Shown: in pieces, positions 6,672 to 14,453 of the stretch
Position numbering within the stretch: position 1 is the stretch's first letter
How the letters are laid out: every line of letters starts with the position of its first letter
Assembly (NCBI GenBank): GCA_003511845.1
Contig: DOIV01000027.1
Coordinates: forward strand, 1,025-16,890
Direction of reading: 5' to 3'
DNA length: 15,866 nucleotides
Source: Flavobacteriaceae bacterium
Lineage (GTDB): Bacteria; Bacteroidota; Bacteroidia; Flavobacteriales; Flavobacteriaceae
Made by a program: the position numbers and the translations under genes
The notes under the pieces: model-generated
Database searches by the model: none
What the model was told of the DNA's origin: nothing
The model's input: only the letters and a program-made list of their open reading frames with translations

Positions 6672-7325
6672 ATGAAAGCAGTAATTACAGGAGATTTAAT
6701 TGACTCTACAAACTATAAACCACAAGAGTTAGATGGTATTCTCAATGTTATAAATACCGAGTTTGAAGATTTTCGTTCTACATATCAAACAGATTTTAAA
6801 ATATTTAGAGGCGATAGTTTTCAGGGGGTGGTTTTAGACCCTACAGTAGCTTTAGACTTGGCGATGACAATAAAAACTACAGTAGGAAAAATAGTAATAC
6901 AAGATAAAAAGTCATCTGGTCTAACCGATTTTAGAATAGCTATTGGTATTGGTGAAATTAATTTAAAACGAGATTCAATTTTAGAATCTAACGGTGAAGC
7001 TTTTCAATTTTCAGGAAAAACATTAGATACGATGAAAGGGGATTATCCGCGATTATTATTAAAAACAGCAGATAAAGATTTAAATAATCAATTCAATGTG
7101 TATTTCGGATTGCTTGATAGTATCACTAGTAAATGGAGTGTCGCATCTGCAGAAGTAGTTTATTATTTACATAAAGGAAAAAAAGAAACTGAAGCCGCAA
7201 AAATATTAGGTATCAATCAATCTGCAGTAAATCATCGTAAAAAAGCTGCCAACTGGGATGCTATTTCAATGTTATTAAAACGGTATAAAACGGTCGTAAC
7301 TAATTATATAAGTAATGGAAACTAA
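6672..7325 (+). CDS. SatD family protein with C-terminal winged/helix-turn-helix
   Basis: A 217-aa probable DNA-binding regulator. The N-terminal part begins AVITGDLIDST (3-13) and contains KIFRGDSFQG (43-52), FRIAIGIGEI (87-96) and NGEAFQFSGKTLDTM (107-121), the hallmark segments of SatD-type proteins. Residues 171-197 (KETEAAKILGINQSAVNHRKKAANWDA) form a helix-turn-helix. D8, D48 and the GIGEI strand are spaced like the metal and substrate segments of class III nucleotide cyclases, a resemblance drawn here by eye. The frame is open back to a TTG at 6570, but that overlaps the promoter; ATG at 6621 is possible, and ATG at 6672 gives the typical family start. The stop overlaps the next gene by 11 bases, implying translational coupling. 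Likely autoregulated through the palindromes upstream. Confidence 0.82.
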   Translation: MKAVITGDLIDSTNYKPQELDGILNVINTEFEDFRSTYQTDFKIFRGDSFQGVVLDPTVALDLAMTIKTTVGKIVIQDKKSSGLTDFRIAIGIGEINLKRDSILESNGEAFQFSGKTLDTMKGDYPRLLLKTADKDLNNQFNVYFGLLDSITSKWSVASAEVVYYLHKGKKETEAAKILGINQSAVNHRKKAANWDAISMLLKRYKTVVTNYISNGN

Positions 7326-8040
7326 ACTGCTTATCTTATTACAGTTGTTTTTAGCTCATGTGCTGACTGATTTTGTATTTCAGAATACCAAAATGGTTGA
7401 GCACAAGCGTACTTATAAAGCAAAATCGTGGGTGTTGTATATGCACAGCTTATTGGCGGGTATATTGACTTATATTCTTTTGCAAGAGTGGACGCAGTTT
7501 TTAATGCCTTTCGGAATTATAATTACTCATTTTTTAATTGATTTATGGAAACTTCATAAAGAGAAAGACAATTTAAAATATTTTATAATAGATCAAATCT
7601 TGCATTTAATTATCCTTATTTTGGTATGGTTGTACTTAATTCAAGGCTTTTCGTCTGTTTTTCCTGCTATAGAAGCTTTCTTTTCATCTTCAAAACAATT
7701 GGCAATAGTAATAGGTTATTTACTGGTGATTTTTCCTGTCGGATTTGTTATTGGTAAAGCTACTGAGCGTTGGCAAAAAGAAATTGCAGAAGAAGGTGAG
7801 CAAAATAGTTTAAAAAAAGCTGGAAGATACATTGGTGTTTTTGAACGAATCTTGGTATTGACTTTTATTTTAATTAATAATTTTTCAGCTATTGGTTTTT
7901 TAATAGGAGCGAAGTCCATTTTAAGGTTCAGCGATACTAAAGGAGCGAGAAAACAAACAGAATATGTGCTTATTGGTACTTTAATGAGTTTTACCATTTG
8001 TATCGCTATTGGTTTGTTAATACGCTATATAATACATTAA
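7315..8040 (+). CDS. DUF3307-like polytopic membrane protein
   Basis: A 241-aa inner-membrane protein of unknown function with about six hydrophobic segments (near 5-22, 44-57, 63-78, 94-112, 128-147, 178-198, and 217-238 at the end). Conserved polar residues typical of DUF3307 sit in or next to them: LFLAHVLTDFVFQ (H15, D19, Q23), MHSLLAG (H44), ITHFLIDLWK (H72, D76, K79) and DQILH (D93, Q94, H97). The repeated His/Asp pattern looks like a metal site or a membrane-embedded enzyme, but no activity can be assigned. The C-terminal KSILRFSDTK...YVLIGTLMSF is a conserved tail in Bacteroidota versions as recalled. Its ATG lies inside the end of the SatD-type gene, so the two are co-expressed; SatD-DUF3307 pairs recur in bacteria. 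Confidence 0.85.
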   Translation: METKLLILLQLFLAHVLTDFVFQNTKMVEHKRTYKAKSWVLYMHSLLAGILTYILLQEWTQFLMPFGIIITHFLIDLWKLHKEKDNLKYFIIDQILHLIILILVWLYLIQGFSSVFPAIEAFFSSSKQLAIVIGYLLVIFPVGFVIGKATERWQKEIAEEGEQNSLKKAGRYIGVFERILVLTFILINNFSAIGFLIGAKSILRFSDTKGARKQTEYVLIGTLMSFTICIAIGLLIRYIIH

Positions 8041-8052
8041 GTTAATAAATAG

Positions 8053-8463
8053 ATGGTAGAAAAAACACCCGAAGATAAAGTTTCATTTCAATATTCCTTT
8101 AAAGTTACCTTGCAAGATATTGACGATAGAAATCATGTAAATAACATGGTGTATCTGCAATGGGTGCAAGATGTTTCTGGTTTGCATTGGGAGTCTCTAG
8201 CTTCAAAGGAGCTTCAAGAAAGTGTAGTTTGGTTTGTGTTAAGACATGAAATTGATTATATAAACCAAGCTTATGCAAATGACACCATAAACGTTGTAAC
8301 TTGGATAGATGATGCAGCTGGAGTTAAATCTACCCGAATTGTACATATCTATTGTGAAGATAAACTACTTTGCAAATGCAAAACCTCATGGTGTTTGTTA
8401 GACGCTAAATCATTAAAACCTAAACGAATTGATAATGATGTTTTGGCTATTTTTATGAAGTAA
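8053..8463 (+). CDS. Acyl-CoA thioesterase, hot-dog fold (4HBT/YbgC-like)
   Basis: A 136-aa hot-dog thioesterase expected to hydrolyse an acyl-CoA or acyl-ACP in the cytosol. Residues 21-35 (QDIDDRNHVNNMVYL) match the family signature D-x-D-x-x-x-H-V-N-N-x-x-Y, with D22/D24 and H28 near the active site, followed by the long central helix (about 33-52). The later strands VVWFVLRHEIDYINQA, DTINVVTWIDD and CKCKTSWCLLDAKSLKPKRI are also characteristic. It starts 12 bp after the DUF3307-like gene, same strand, so it probably ends that operon. Substrate is unknown. It converges on the dipeptidase gene, 27 bp away, with no obvious GC-rich terminator between them. Confidence 0.88.
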   Translation: MVEKTPEDKVSFQYSFKVTLQDIDDRNHVNNMVYLQWVQDVSGLHWESLASKELQESVVWFVLRHEIDYINQAYANDTINVVTWIDDAAGVKSTRIVHIYCEDKLLCKCKTSWCLLDAKSLKPKRIDNDVLAIFMK

Positions 8464-8490
8464 AACTAGAAATACGAAGACGGAAGTTTT

Positions 8491-9852
8491 TTAGCTCTTA
8501 CTCTGAATTTCTTTAGCCACTTTTTGCACTTCATCTAAAACACGTAACAAATTACCACTCCATAATTTAGATATCTGATTTTCAGTATATCCACGTTTTA
8601 CTAATTCAAGTGTAACATTAAATGTTTCTGAAGCATCTGACCAACCTTCAATACCACCTCCGCCATCAAAATCTGAACTGATACCTACATGGTCAATACC
8701 AATCAAATCCACCAAATAATCAATATGATCTACAAAGTCAGCTACATTAACATTCTCTGGAACATTTTTAGCTTTTGATAAATTTTTCTTAGCAATAGCC
8801 TTGGCTTTATATAAATTAGCATTGTATTTATCTTTATTAAGTTTGTCTAACTTTTTTATAGAATCTTTTTCTAGCCAAGTAAAACCTAAAGATTTCATAG
8901 CTTGTTTCTGTAAACTCTTTTCAAAATACGCTCTTTTATTACGTTTGTCTTTATTTAGATAGCCTTTAAAAGCAACTGCCTGAACGACCCCTTTTTTTTC
9001 TTTAATCATCTGTAAAAGGTCATCATTTAAGTTTCTACTATGATTACATAAGGCTCTAGCAGATGAATGTGATGCTATTACTGGTGCTTTTGATAATGCA
9101 ATAGCTTGTTTATTAGCCTCAATAGATGGGTGAGACAAATCAATCATCATTCCATATGTATTCATTTCAACAATTACTTGTTTGCCCAATTCACTCAATC
9201 CATTATGGAGCCATTTATTATCTTTTTCACCAGTATTTGAGTCGGATAATTGACTATGACCATTATGTGCCAAAGACATATATCTAGCTCCTAAATCGTA
9301 AAATTTCTTAACATTAGCAATATCTGTACCAATTGGAAATCCATTTTCTACACCTATCATAGCAATTTTTTTGCCAGCTGCATTAATTCTTCTGACATCA
9401 TTAGATGTTAGTGCCAATTCAATTTTTCCTGGGGCAATTTCTTCGGTTAATCTATGAATAGCATCAAATTTACTCATTGCATTGGCATAGGCTTTTTTAT
9501 AACCTTCCTTTGTCAGTTTGCCTTGACCAGTATAAACTATAAACCAAGCCACGTCAAGACCTCCTTCTTCCATTTTTGGTAAATTTACTTGACTTTCTAA
9601 GCGTTGTGTATAATTTTTTGTTGCTATAAAATTCTTGACATTGATATCAACATGAGTATCTAAAGTAATGATACGTTCATGGATTTTTTTAGCATAAGTA
9701 AGCGTGTCTAATGTTTCTAGGTTAATTGAATCTTTCATAATTGCGAGGGAGTCTGTTTTTATTTTATTCTGATTGTCATCAGTATTAGGCTTTGGATTTT
9801 CTTTACATGCATATAGAAAAAAGAATAAAGTTAACATCAAGAAAGTTCTCAT
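8491..9852 (-). CDS. Membrane dipeptidase, peptidase family M19, lipoprotein
   Basis: A 453-aa zinc dipeptidase of the renal-dipeptidase family (amidohydrolase-type TIM barrel). Residues 1-16 are a lipoprotein signal with lipobox LYAC (C16), so it is anchored to a membrane on the periplasmic side. About 17-50 is a charged linker. Metal ligands in order: DTHVDI (H67, D69), VENG (E169), DLSHPS (H241), ASHSSARAL (H262) and GISSDFDGGGG (D395). Expected substrates are dipeptides including D-residue dipeptides from food or peptidoglycan; specificity is not determinable. A lysine-rich insert (about 300-365) between the H262 and D395 strands is typical of bacterial secreted members. ATG at 9852 directly begins the signal. 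It is divergent from the frameshifted lipoprotein gene, 69 bp away. Confidence 0.93.
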   Translation of the reverse strand: MRTFLMLTLFFFLYACKENPKPNTDDNQNKIKTDSLAIMKDSINLETLDTLTYAKKIHERIITLDTHVDINVKNFIATKNYTQRLESQVNLPKMEEGGLDVAWFIVYTGQGKLTKEGYKKAYANAMSKFDAIHRLTEEIAPGKIELALTSNDVRRINAAGKKIAMIGVENGFPIGTDIANVKKFYDLGARYMSLAHNGHSQLSDSNTGEKDNKWLHNGLSELGKQVIVEMNTYGMMIDLSHPSIEANKQAIALSKAPVIASHSSARALCNHSRNLNDDLLQMIKEKKGVVQAVAFKGYLNKDKRNKRAYFEKSLQKQAMKSLGFTWLEKDSIKKLDKLNKDKYNANLYKAKAIAKKNLSKAKNVPENVNVADFVDHIDYLVDLIGIDHVGISSDFDGGGGIEGWSDASETFNVTLELVKRGYTENQISKLWSGNLLRVLDEVQKVAKEIQSKS

Positions 9853-9867
9853 AATTAGGTTGTTTTT

Positions 9868-9895
9868 TTTGCTAAGATATTATTTTTTACCTTTG
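9868..9895 (+). promoter_or_regulatory. Bacteroidota-type promoter (TTTG / TACCTTTG) of the frameshifted lipoprotein gene
   Basis: TACCTTTG at 9888-9895 fits TAnnTTTG, with TTTG at 9868-9871 as a -33 element 16 bp upstream. The ATG lies at 9922, giving a leader of about 20 bases. Of the promoters in the window this is the most complete two-part match. Confidence 0.55.
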
Positions 9896-9921
9896 ATTGC
9901 TAACAATATAAACTTATCACC

Positions 9922-10598
9922 ATGAATTTTTCTAAAGCTATATTACTTTATTCTTTTGTAGGATTGTTATTATTAAGTTGTAATGACACTAAACCTGAAG
10001 ACAAAACTATTGAATCTGTAAAAAAAGATACGATTGCTATTGCTGAACAAGAAGTAATTGTTCCTGATCAAAAACTGACAACAGAACAGCAAATTGCAGC
10101 AGCAGTATTGTCCGCCCCTGAAGAGACTAGAACAGGTGCAAAAGTATATGGATATGATAATGACGGTAAATTTATTACCTTACGTGAAGGTACAAATGAA
10201 ATGATTTGTATTGCTGATGATATCAATAAAGACGGATTCAAAGCCGTAGTTATCATAAAGATTTAGAGCCTTTTATGGCAAGTGGCAGAGCTTTGAAAGC
10301 GAGTGGTAAATCTGGCCAAGACCTCATAAAATTAAGAGAAGTTGAAGCTAAAGATGGAAAAATAAAAATGGTAGAAAAATCTGCAACATTACACATTTTA
10401 CAAGGGAATAAAGGTTGGTATGATGTTGAAAATAATAAAATAGTTAATGCGAATTATCGTTATGTGGTGTACATCCCATTTGCTACACAAAAAAGTACAG
10501 GTTTGAGTTTGAAACCAAATGCTCCTGGTCATCCTTGGTTGATGTTTCCTGGTACAGCTGGTGCTCATATTATGATTACACCTCCAGCAGGAAAATAA
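9922..10598 (+). pseudogene. Lipoprotein of unknown function, broken by a -1 frameshift
   Basis: One gene split into two frames. The first part (9922-10266) has a lipoprotein signal (LLLLSC, C20), an acidic linker, and a domain running through GAKVYGYDNDGKFITLREGTNEMICIADDINKDGFKAV. From about 10251 the homologous continuation YHKDLEPFMASGRALKASGKS is in the next frame and runs to a stop at 10598, including YRYVVYIPFATQKSTGL and PGHPWLMFPGTAGAHIMI. One missing base near 10249-10250, for example a TGT codon reduced to GT, restores a 225-aa protein. The domain is not assigned a function; similar lipoproteins exist in Bacteroidota (recalled). There is no slippery heptamer or pseudoknot evident to support programmed shifting. 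A sequencing error is as likely as true inactivation. Confidence 0.8.
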
Positions 10599-10612
10599 TT
10601 TAAGATTGTTGC

Positions 10613-10632
10613 ACTTTTTTACTAAAAAAAGT
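10613..10632. terminator. Weak A/T hairpin after the lipoprotein gene
   Basis: ACTTTTTT (10613-10620) and AAAAAAGT (10625-10632) are exact reverse complements around a 4-base loop (ACTA), just after the stop at 10598. The stem is almost entirely A/T, so it would be weak. Possible terminator only. Confidence 0.3.
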
Positions 10633-10778
10633 TTGTGACGGTATTCATTCGTTTATAGCTTTTGAAAAGTTAAGTTCTTAGTTGTTTTGTTACAATTTCA
10701 TGTGTTTTTATGTAAAAACTTGCTGTTGAACATAGTAATATTAGACCAACTAATTTTAAATAATTCTTTATAAACTTT

Positions 10779-10786
10779 TATATTCG
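10779..10786 (+). promoter_or_regulatory. Possible -7 box (TATATTCG) upstream of leuC
   Basis: TATATTCG differs from TAnnTTTG at one base and lies about 40 bp before leuC. The 228-bp gap ahead of leuC (10599-10826) otherwise shows the weak hairpin at 10613-10632 and no leader peptide or riboswitch that I can recognise. Confidence 0.3.
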
Positions 10787-10826
10787 CATCATAATAAAAA
10801 CGCATAAAATATAATTCAGGAATCAT

Positions 10827-12224
10827 ATGAGTAGTACATTATTTGATAAGGTTTGGGATACCCATGTTGTCCGAAAAATTAAAGGCGGTCCAGATGTTTT
10901 TTTTATCGACAGGCATTTAATTCACGAAGTTACAAGTCCCGTAGCATTTTTAGGATTGAAAGCTAGAGGTGTTAAAGTGATGGAACCACAGCGAACTTTT
11001 GCTACGGCAGATCATAATACACCGACAATCAATCAGCATTTACCTGTAAAAAACCCTCTTTCTGCGAATCAACTAAAAGCGTTGGAAGAGAATTCAAAAG
11101 AACATGGTATTCTTCATTGGGGATTAGGTCATAAGAGTAACGGAATTGTACATGTTGTAGGGCCAGAAAACGGAATTACATTACCAGGAGCTACAATTGT
11201 TTGTGGTGATTCACATACTTCAACTCATGGTGCTTTTGGTGCAATTGCTTTTGGTATTGGTACATCAGAGGTTGAAATGGTGCTCTCTACACAATGTATC
11301 ATGCAACCAAAGCCTAAAAAAATGAGAATCAATGTAGAAGGTTCATTAGGGTTAGGTGTTACTCCTAAGGATGTTGCCTTGTATATCATTTCTCAATTGT
11401 CAACATCGGGTGCTACTGGTTATTTTGTTGAGTATGCAGGTACCGTTTTTGAAGAAATGTCAATGGAAGGTAGAATGACAGTCTGTAATTTAAGTATAGA
11501 AATGGGAGCTAGAGGAGGTATGATTGCTCCAGATGATAAAACTTACGAATATATTAAAGGCAGAAGATTTACACCAAAAGGTGAAGATTGGGATAAGGCA
11601 ATGGAATATTGGAAAACGTTAAAAACGGATGAAGATGCTGTTTTCGATAAAGAATACACCTATAAGACTTCTGATATTGAACCTATGATTACCTATGGTA
11701 CAAATCCGGGAATGGGAATGGGAATTTCAAATGCAATACCAACTTCTGATACCGTACAAGAAGGTAAGGCAACCTATGAAAAATCATTGAATTATATGGG
11801 GTATAATCAGGGTGATGCCATGTTGGGTAAAAAAATAGATTTTGTGTTTGTTGGGAGTTGTACTAACGGAAGAATAGAAGATTTTAGAGCTTTTGCATCT
11901 ATCGTTAAAGGAAGAAAAAAAGCAGATCACGTCACAGCATGGTTGGTGCCTGGTTCTCATATTGTAGAAGCTAAAATTAAAGAAGAAGGACTTTTAGATA
12001 TTATTAATGAAGCTGGTTTTGTTTTGAGACAACCAGGGTGTTCTGCTTGTTTGGCGATGAATGATGATAAAATTCCTGCTGGTAAATATTCAGTGAGTAC
12101 TTCAAATCGAAATTTTGAAGGTAGACAAGGCCCAGGTTCTCGTACTTTATTAGCGAGTCCGCTTGTTGCAGCAGCAGCAGCAATCACAGGGAAAGTAACC
12201 GACCCTAGAGAATTTTTAAATTAA
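10827..12224 (+). CDS. leuC: 3-isopropylmalate dehydratase large subunit
   Basis: The [4Fe-4S] subunit of isopropylmalate isomerase, which pairs with LeuD to convert 2-isopropylmalate to 3-isopropylmalate in leucine synthesis. The 465-aa length is normal for bacterial LeuC. Iron-sulfur ligands are C345 (FVGSCTNGR) and C405/C408 ([12 protein letters not shown]). [21 protein letters not shown] (125-145) and [20 protein letters not shown] (426-445) are aconitase-family active-site segments. The ATG at 10827 gives the usual [11 protein letters not shown] start, with AGGA about 9 bases upstream. It is the first gene of leuC-leuD-leuA-like, 27 bp before leuD. Confidence 0.97.
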   Translation: MSSTLFDKVWDTHVVRKIKGGPDVFFIDRHLIHEVTSPVAFLGLKARGVKVMEPQRTFATADHNTPTINQHLPVKNPLSANQLKALEENSKEHGILHWGLGHKSNGIVHVVGPENGITLPGATIVCGDSHTSTHGAFGAIAFGIGTSEVEMVLSTQCIMQPKPKKMRINVEGSLGLGVTPKDVALYIISQLSTSGATGYFVEYAGTVFEEMSMEGRMTVCNLSIEMGARGGMIAPDDKTYEYIKGRRFTPKGEDWDKAMEYWKTLKTDEDAVFDKEYTYKTSDIEPMITYGTNPGMGMGISNAIPTSDTVQEGKATYEKSLNYMGYNQGDAMLGKKIDFVFVGSCTNGRIEDFRAFASIVKGRKKADHVTAWLVPGSHIVEAKIKEEGLLDIINEAGFVLRQPGCSACLAMNDDKIPAGKYSVSTSNRNFEGRQGPGSRTLLASPLVAAAAAITGKVTDPREFLN

Positions 12225-12251
12225 TAGTACTCTATTAAAGCAAATAACACA

Positions 12252-12848
12252 ATGGCATACGATAAATTCAATATCTTACAATCATCTGCATATCCGTTAC
12301 CGATAGAAAATGTAGATACAGATCAAATAATACCAGCTCGATTTTTAAAAGCAACAGAACGTAAAGGTTTTGGAGACAATCTTTTTAGAGATTGGAGATA
12401 CAATGCTGATGGCAGCTTAAAAGAAGATTTTCCTTTAAACGATTCTAAATACAGTGGTAAAATACTTGTAGGAGGTCGTAATTTCGGTTCAGGATCTTCA
12501 CGAGAGCATGCAGCTTGGGCTGTTTATGATTTCGGATTTAGATGTGTGATTTCAAGCTTTTTTGCTGATATCTTTAAAAATAATTGCTTAAACATTGGCG
12601 TTTTGCCTGTTCAAGTAAGTGAAACTTTTGCAAAAGAAATTTTTGCAGCGATAGAAGAAGACCCTAAAACTGAGATAAAAGTAGATTTAGATAATCAGAC
12701 AGTTACCTTGATAGCTACTGGTAATTCAGAACCTTTTGATATCAACTCCTACAAAAAAGAGAATATGTTAAATGGCTATGATGATATTGACTACTTACAA
12801 AACATCAAGTCCGAAATTCAAGAATTTGTAAAGACAAGACCTTTTTAA
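12252..12848 (+). CDS. leuD: 3-isopropylmalate dehydratase small subunit
   Basis: The swivelling-domain subunit of isopropylmalate isomerase, 198 aa, normal length. PIENVDTDQIIPARFLK (17-33) and the substrate-binding loop GGRNFGSGSSREHAAWA (74-90) are diagnostic. The protein forms the heterodimeric enzyme with LeuC from the gene just upstream. It starts with ATG at 12252 and is followed after 30 bp by the interrupted isopropylmalate-synthase-like gene, so the three are probably one transcript. Confidence 0.97.
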   Translation: MAYDKFNILQSSAYPLPIENVDTDQIIPARFLKATERKGFGDNLFRDWRYNADGSLKEDFPLNDSKYSGKILVGGRNFGSGSSREHAAWAVYDFGFRCVISSFFADIFKNNCLNIGVLPVQVSETFAKEIFAAIEEDPKTEIKVDLDNQTVTLIATGNSEPFDINSYKKENMLNGYDDIDYLQNIKSEIQEFVKTRPF

Positions 12849-12878
12849 AATTTTATTGACCTTATTATTACCTCTCAA

Positions 12879-14396
12879 ATGACCAAACGGAAAATAGAAA
12901 TCATGGATACTACGCTACGCGATGGAGAACAAACCAGCGGCGTATCTTTTTCTGCATCAGAAAAATTAACTATTGCTCAGCTTTTGTTATAAGAATTGAA
13001 AGTTGATAGAATAGAGATTGCATCAACTAGAGTTTCAGAAGGTGAGTATCAAGCTATAAAAAGCATTACTAAATGGGCTAAAACTAAAGGTTATCTTGAT
13101 AAGGTTGAAGTATTGTCATTTGTTGACAATGGACTATCCATCCAATGGATGGTAGAAACTGGGGCAAAAGTGCAAAATTTACTAACTAAAGGTTCTTTAA
13201 ACCATCTCAAATATCAATTAAAGAAAACACCAGAACAGCATTTTTCTGAAATAAAAAATGTAATTGAATTGGCACAAAAAGAATCGATTGCTACCAATAT
13301 TTATTTAGAAGATTGGAGTAACGGTATGAAAAATTCTAGAGCTTATGTTTGTCAGTATTTAGATTTTATAGCTACACAACCCATACAAAGAGTGTTACTT
13401 CCGGATACTTTAGGTGTTTTGTCACCTCAAGAAACTTCTGAGTTTTTAACATATATTCGTGCTAAATATCCTGAAATGCATATTGATTTCCATGCTCATA
13501 ATGACTATGATTTAGGGGTTACCAATGTCTTAGAGGCTGTGAAAGCTGGAGTTAACGGATTACACCTTACAGTAAACGGAATGGGTGAGCGAGCAGGTAA
13601 TGCTCCTTTAGCTAGTGTTGTTGCAGTAATTAATGACTTTTTACCAGAAGTAGAAATCTCTGTAAATGAAAAAGCCTTATATAAAGTAAGTAAATTAGTT
13701 GAGACTTTTTCAGGATTTAGAGTGCCTGTAAACAAACCTGTTTTAGGCGGCAATGTGTTTACACAAACTGCTGAAATACATGCAGATGGGGGTAGTAAGA
13801 AAAACTTATACTTTAATAATTTATTACCTGAAAGATTTGGTAGAAAACGTACTTATGCTTTAGGAAAAACTTCAGGAAAAGCAAATATTCAAAAGAATTT
13901 GCAAGAATTAGGATTGCAATTGAATGATGCCGATATTTTAAAAGTTACCCAACGTATTATTGAATTGGGCGATAAAAAAGAAGTAGTCACTAAAGAAGAC
14001 TTGCCCTATATTATTTCTGATGTTTTAGATAGTAATATTTACGAAGAAAAGATTCTTATTGAGTCTTATGTGTTGACTCATGCAAAAGATTTGCAACCAT
14101 CTACTACTATTTCTGTAAAAATTGATGGTGAAATTATTGAAGCACACGCACATGGTGACGGACAATTTGATGCTTTTATGAATGCATTAAAAAAAGTCTA
14201 TAATAGTAAAAAAATGGAATTACCTGTGCTTACAGATTATGCAGTGAGAATACCGCCAGGCTCAAGTTCTGATGCTTTATGTGAAACGGTTATTACTTGG
14301 AAAACTTCAGAGAAAACATTTAAAACTAGAGGTTTAGATTCTGATCAAACCATATCTGCTTTAAAGGCTACTCAAAAAATGTTAAATATTATTTAG
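12879..14396 (+). pseudogene. 2-isopropylmalate synthase-family gene (leuA-like, with C-terminal regulatory domain), interrupted by an in-frame TAA
   Basis: Encodes a DRE-TIM aldolase-condensing enzyme of about 505 aa. The first 37 codons ([20 protein letters not shown]...) carry the catalytic/metal motif DTTLRDGEQ (10-18). Codon 38 is TAA (12990-12992), and the same frame then continues with ELKVDRIEIASTRVSEGE to the stop at 14396. Later motifs are intact: LPDTLGVLSPQE (about 174-185), FHAHNDYDLG (204-213; metal His205 and His207) and GERAGNAPL (236-244). About 350-500 is the LeuA allosteric dimerisation domain (SYVLTHAKDLQPSTTISV). A single G-to-T change (GAA to TAA) explains the stop. A restart at TTG 12996 would lack the catalytic Arg/Asp. 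Either 2-isopropylmalate synthase or a citramalate-synthase relative; position after leuCD favours the former. Confidence 0.85.
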
Positions 14397-14453
14397 GTTT
14401 TTAACATTTACCTATTGATTTTTTCACTATATTGATACCTCTTTATTGTCGTA

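Noticed and set aside
10240..10266. Programmed frameshift in the lipoprotein gene
   Set aside because: No slippery heptamer or downstream structure is evident; a single-base loss is simpler.
10599..10826. Leader-peptide attenuator or T-box ahead of leuC
   Set aside because: No short ORF rich in leucine codons followed by alternative hairpins, and no T-box core, was found.
12996..14396. Shorter functional leuA-like protein started at TTG 12996
   Set aside because: It would lack DTTLRDGEQ, which holds catalytic and metal-binding residues, so it could not be an active synthase.
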